Part shown: positions 61,899-64,000 of the stretch, in pieces
Numbering within the stretch: the stretch's first letter is position 1
Layout of the letters: each line of letters starts with the position of its first letter
NCBI RefSeq assembly: GCF_005869225.1
Contig: NZ_SWFP01000006.1
Location: 1-64,000 of the forward strand
Direction of reading: 5' to 3'
DNA length: 64,000 nt
Origin: Dyadobacter bucti
Lineage (GTDB): Bacteria; Bacteroidota; Bacteroidia; Cytophagales; Spirosomataceae
Position numbers and translations under genes: made by a program
Notes under the pieces: generated by a model
What the model saw: the letters and a program-made list of their open reading frames with translations, nothing else
What the model was told of the DNA's origin: nothing
Database searches by the model: none

Positions 61899-62730
61899 GC
61901 TAAAAAATTTAGCGGCCAAACTCAAAACATCACCTGAACTTATCACTACTGTTTGTGAAAATATAGATAAGTACTACAGTGAATGGACGGAGAAGAAAAT
62001 TGATAAGAATAGCGGCCAGGTAAAAACATACGCTGATGGGACACCCAAAACAAGGATAATCACACCTTCGAAAGGTGATTTGAAAGCCATTCAAAACTCA
62101 ATTAAAAAGAATATTTTGAATGCTATACCCCTACCCATCTATGTCCAGGGTGGCACAACGGGAAAGAGCAACATTAGCAATGCAAAATTACATCAGGGAA
62201 AGAAATATAAATTCACGACAGATCTTAAAGACTTCTTTCCTCGCATTACTAACAAGCAGGTAAATAGATTATTTATTTGTTTAGGATATTCGAAGCAAGC
62301 AGCACATTACCTTACCAGATTCTGCACCTATAAAGGACATTTACCCCAAGGCATTCCTGTAAGCACCCATATTGCCAACTTAATTTTTCTTCCGACTGAT
62401 GAGCAGATAATGCAAATAGTTTCAGAGAAAAAAATCACATACTCACGATTTGTGGATGACATTACTCTTTCATCACAGACCGATTTCAGTCACCTTCTTC
62501 CTGTAATACTTCATACCATTAAATCTGGCGGCTTTTCTATCAGCAATCGAAAGACAACTTATTCTGGCGATCAAACGATTACTGGAATACGGGTGTTCAA
62601 CAACTATATCGATGCACCGGAAAAAATTAAAGAAGCTGCTAAACTCGAAGTTGACAAAGAGTTCAAACCTTACACAAATTACCTGAATGCAATCCAGAAC
62701 ACAAATTCTGCTAAACGCCGCGCGGACTGA
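61870..62730 (+). CDS. Retron-type reverse transcriptase
   Basis: The 286-residue RT has the motifs in order: RIITPSKGDLKAIQ (RT1), KYKFTTDLKDFFPRI (motif A with catalytic Asp), LPQGIPVSTHIANLIF (motif B), YSRFVDDITLSS (motif C, FVDD in place of the usual YxDD) and TITGIRV, matching the retron-specific VTG box of region Y. These point to retrons rather than group II introns or DGRs. The C-terminus is short and ends at NSAKRRAD; an in-frame TGA is followed by IIGLKY, which resembles typical retron thumb sequence, so truncation is possible. The next gene converges 17 bp away. Confidence 0.88.
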   Translation: MNSLKFQRNELKNLAAKLKTSPELITTVCENIDKYYSEWTEKKIDKNSGQVKTYADGTPKTRIITPSKGDLKAIQNSIKKNILNAIPLPIYVQGGTTGKSNISNAKLHQGKKYKFTTDLKDFFPRITNKQVNRLFICLGYSKQAAHYLTRFCTYKGHLPQGIPVSTHIANLIFLPTDEQIMQIVSEKKITYSRFVDDITLSSQTDFSHLLPVILHTIKSGGFSISNRKTTYSGDQTITGIRVFNNYIDAPEKIKEAAKLEVDKEFKPYTNYLNAIQNTNSAKRRAD

Positions 62731-62747
62731 ATCATAGGCCTCAAGTA

Positions 62748-63233
62748 TTAGACTACTACAACCTCAGCTTGCGCATCAATGCGAAATCCATAAGTTCTAA
62801 ACATTCGGAGATTTAGCTCATTATCAATCTCCTGAAAATATCCTTGCTGCTTGTTGCATGCGAAGGCCTTTTTATGTTTAAAAACTGAGCTATCGTGATA
62901 TTGCTCGAAGAACTGTATAGTCGACTCCAACTGTTCAATAGCATCCTGTTTCCAGGCTCTATTTTGATCTTTCAATTCAATGAAGTACAAATGCTCGTTG
63001 GAGGTCAGCATACAATCGCACCGCCTTCTACCTTCTTCTTCATTTCCCTTGATAACACACGCATCAATGGCGGTAAAAATCAATTCTACTTCATTTTCAT
63101 TTTTTACAGTAGCAATCCATTTAGATTCATCTTCAATATCTGTGTATGCCTTTGTCCCATCTTGATCATCGCATATACCGAAAAATTTGTCTAGACGACT
63201 GGGCTCTTGGCAGACTTTATCAAAAAAATTCAT
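62748..63233 (-). CDS. Putative PD-(D/E)XK-type nuclease
   Basis: The 161-residue protein carries RRRCDCMLTSNEHLYFIELK, an Asp followed by ExK in a beta-hairpin, as in PD-(D/E)XK nucleases. A conserved-looking helix with WKQDAIEQLESTIQFF follows. It is encoded directly after the ATPase gene with a 4-bp overlap, which suggests a two-component system. Assignment is by motif and context, not by search. Confidence 0.65.
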   Translation of the reverse strand: MNFFDKVCQEPSRLDKFFGICDDQDGTKAYTDIEDESKWIATVKNENEVELIFTAIDACVIKGNEEEGRRRCDCMLTSNEHLYFIELKDQNRAWKQDAIEQLESTIQFFEQYHDSSVFKHKKAFACNKQQGYFQEIDNELNLRMFRTYGFRIDAQAEVVVV

Positions 63234-64000
63234 ACAGTTAAATCTTCTTCAATTTCTAATAGTGAATCGAACATTTTATTGCCTTCTCTAAGCATTTCAT
63301 TAAGAAAATTTTTGTCCGACTGAATACCGAAAGGAGCCGGGAGCTTCTTTATCTCACCTGAAATTTCCAACAATTGATATACTACGACAGACTCCGAGCT
63401 AACTAGTGCATCTATGGAAAGTACATTTGAAAGTTTCGGTAAAATCTTATCAATTTTCTTCGCTTCTATGATTTTATCTTTGACGTAATTACCTTGTATA
63501 GCCAAATTTAGAAACATGATTAAATAAGGACTATGAGTTGTTAGAATCAACTTATTCCCATTATTCATGTTATTAATTTTCAAAAGACTTTCTAACATCT
63601 GCCATTGAGACGATGGAAAAAGATTCTGCTCCGGTTCCTCAACAATATTTATGAAAGCTGTTTTATTGAACTTAGAAGATAATATAGAAATTGCTGCCCT
63701 TTTTTGCTCGTCAGTAAGGCTTTCATTTGTAAAAATATCTTCTACACCACTTTTGAATCTGGCCAATTCTTCGGTGGTCATTGTTTCTCTGTGTGATACA
63801 CTTTGCCTTTTTACAGAGTTTCCTAAATAATCTGAAACCAAAAATAGAGGTACAAGTGATTGAAAACCGCTTGACGCTTCCGTTAGTCTAACTCGATAAG
63901 CATCACCCCGCAGATTTAATACATCGTTTAACCGGTCGTATTCAAGATTGACATCATTTATGGGGAGCCTAAGCATTCCCCGCATATCGGATTTTGCGTT
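63230..64000 (-). CDS. AAA/ABC-type ATPase (OLD/PtuA-like), C-terminal part
   Basis: The frame runs off the right edge; at least 256 residues are present. Seen are an ABC-signature-like TEASSGFQSLVPLFL, Walker B with catalytic Glu in INIVEEPEQNLFPSSQWQ, and the H-loop LILTTHSPYLI. This is the C-terminal half of an AAA_15/AAA_21-type ATPase as found in Septu (PtuA), Gabija and OLD-like systems. Walker A is outside the window. The partner is the small nuclease-like gene. Confidence 0.85.
   Translation of the reverse strand, partial: NAKSDMRGMLRLPINDVNLEYDRLNDVLNLRGDAYRVRLTEASSGFQSLVPLFLVSDYLGNSVKRQSVSHRETMTTEELARFKSGVEDIFTNESLTDEQKRAAISILSSKFNKTAFINIVEEPEQNLFPSSQWQMLESLLKINNMNNGNKLILTTHSPYLIMFLNLAIQGNYVKDKIIEAKKIDKILPKLSNVLSIDALVSSESVVVYQLLEISGEIKKLPAPFGIQSDKNFLNEMLREGNKMFDSLLEIEEDLTV

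Overview
The window looks like a chromosomal segment of a Bacteroidota bacterium, most likely order Cytophagales and a Dyadobacter/Spirosomataceae-like organism (inference, no search run). The signs are type IX secretion (T9SS) C-terminal sorting domains, a GldA-like ABC ATPase, a NarL-type two-component system with a beta-propeller sensor, DUF6443-type RHS proteins, and promoters close to the Bacteroidota consensus TTG-N19-TAnnTTTG. Housekeeping blocks alternate with several accessory islands.

Layout. 1-6.9 kb: an island abutting the 3' end of tRNA-His, with a tyrosine integrase, IS3 remnants on both flanks, a 1220-aa HEPN/STAND/TPR/OB-like protein resembling the SAMD9 architecture, and a GIY-YIG-like nuclease. 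7-25.4 kb: core and surface genes (superoxide dismutase, TadA, a nine-repeat Ig-like T9SS protein, a GH3-beta-lactamase fusion, a GldA-like ATPase, an HGSNAT-like membrane protein, a DUF4143 ATPase behind palindromic 32-bp repeats, nuoL-nuoM, a serine hydrolase). 25.4-34.6 kb: a secreted beta-barrel-like protein, then an RHS polymorphic-toxin locus with a decayed tip, an orphan replacement tip, a string of immunity genes and pseudogenes, and an IS3 element that split one of them. 34.6-37.9 kb: core genes (asnS, a PAP2-like protein, an enoyl-CoA hydratase, tRNA-Arg). 37.9-42.6 kb: an AT-rich island starting at tRNA-Arg, with an IS1182-type remnant and orphan immunity-like genes (SMI1/KNR4, DUF1493). 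42.8-58.4 kb: a GT-C-like membrane protein, a two-component system, lipoproteins, a beta-helix protein, a methyltransferase, an M28 peptidase, and an XRE/DUF4870 protein. 58.5-64 kb: a tandem 319-bp repeat, a SymE-like gene, a HEPN-like pair, a retron-type operon (small protein, XRE regulator, reverse transcriptase), and convergent to it an ATPase/PD-(D/E)XK-like nuclease pair running off the window.

The most interesting parts are the two ends. The left island carries a probable bacterial SAMD9-like STAND immune protein. The right end is a defence-island-like cluster whose centre is a retron with a candidate msr/msd RNA upstream. The RHS locus preserves a readable record of toxin-tip exchange and decay. 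All functional statements rest on motif recognition by eye; no database search or structure prediction was run.
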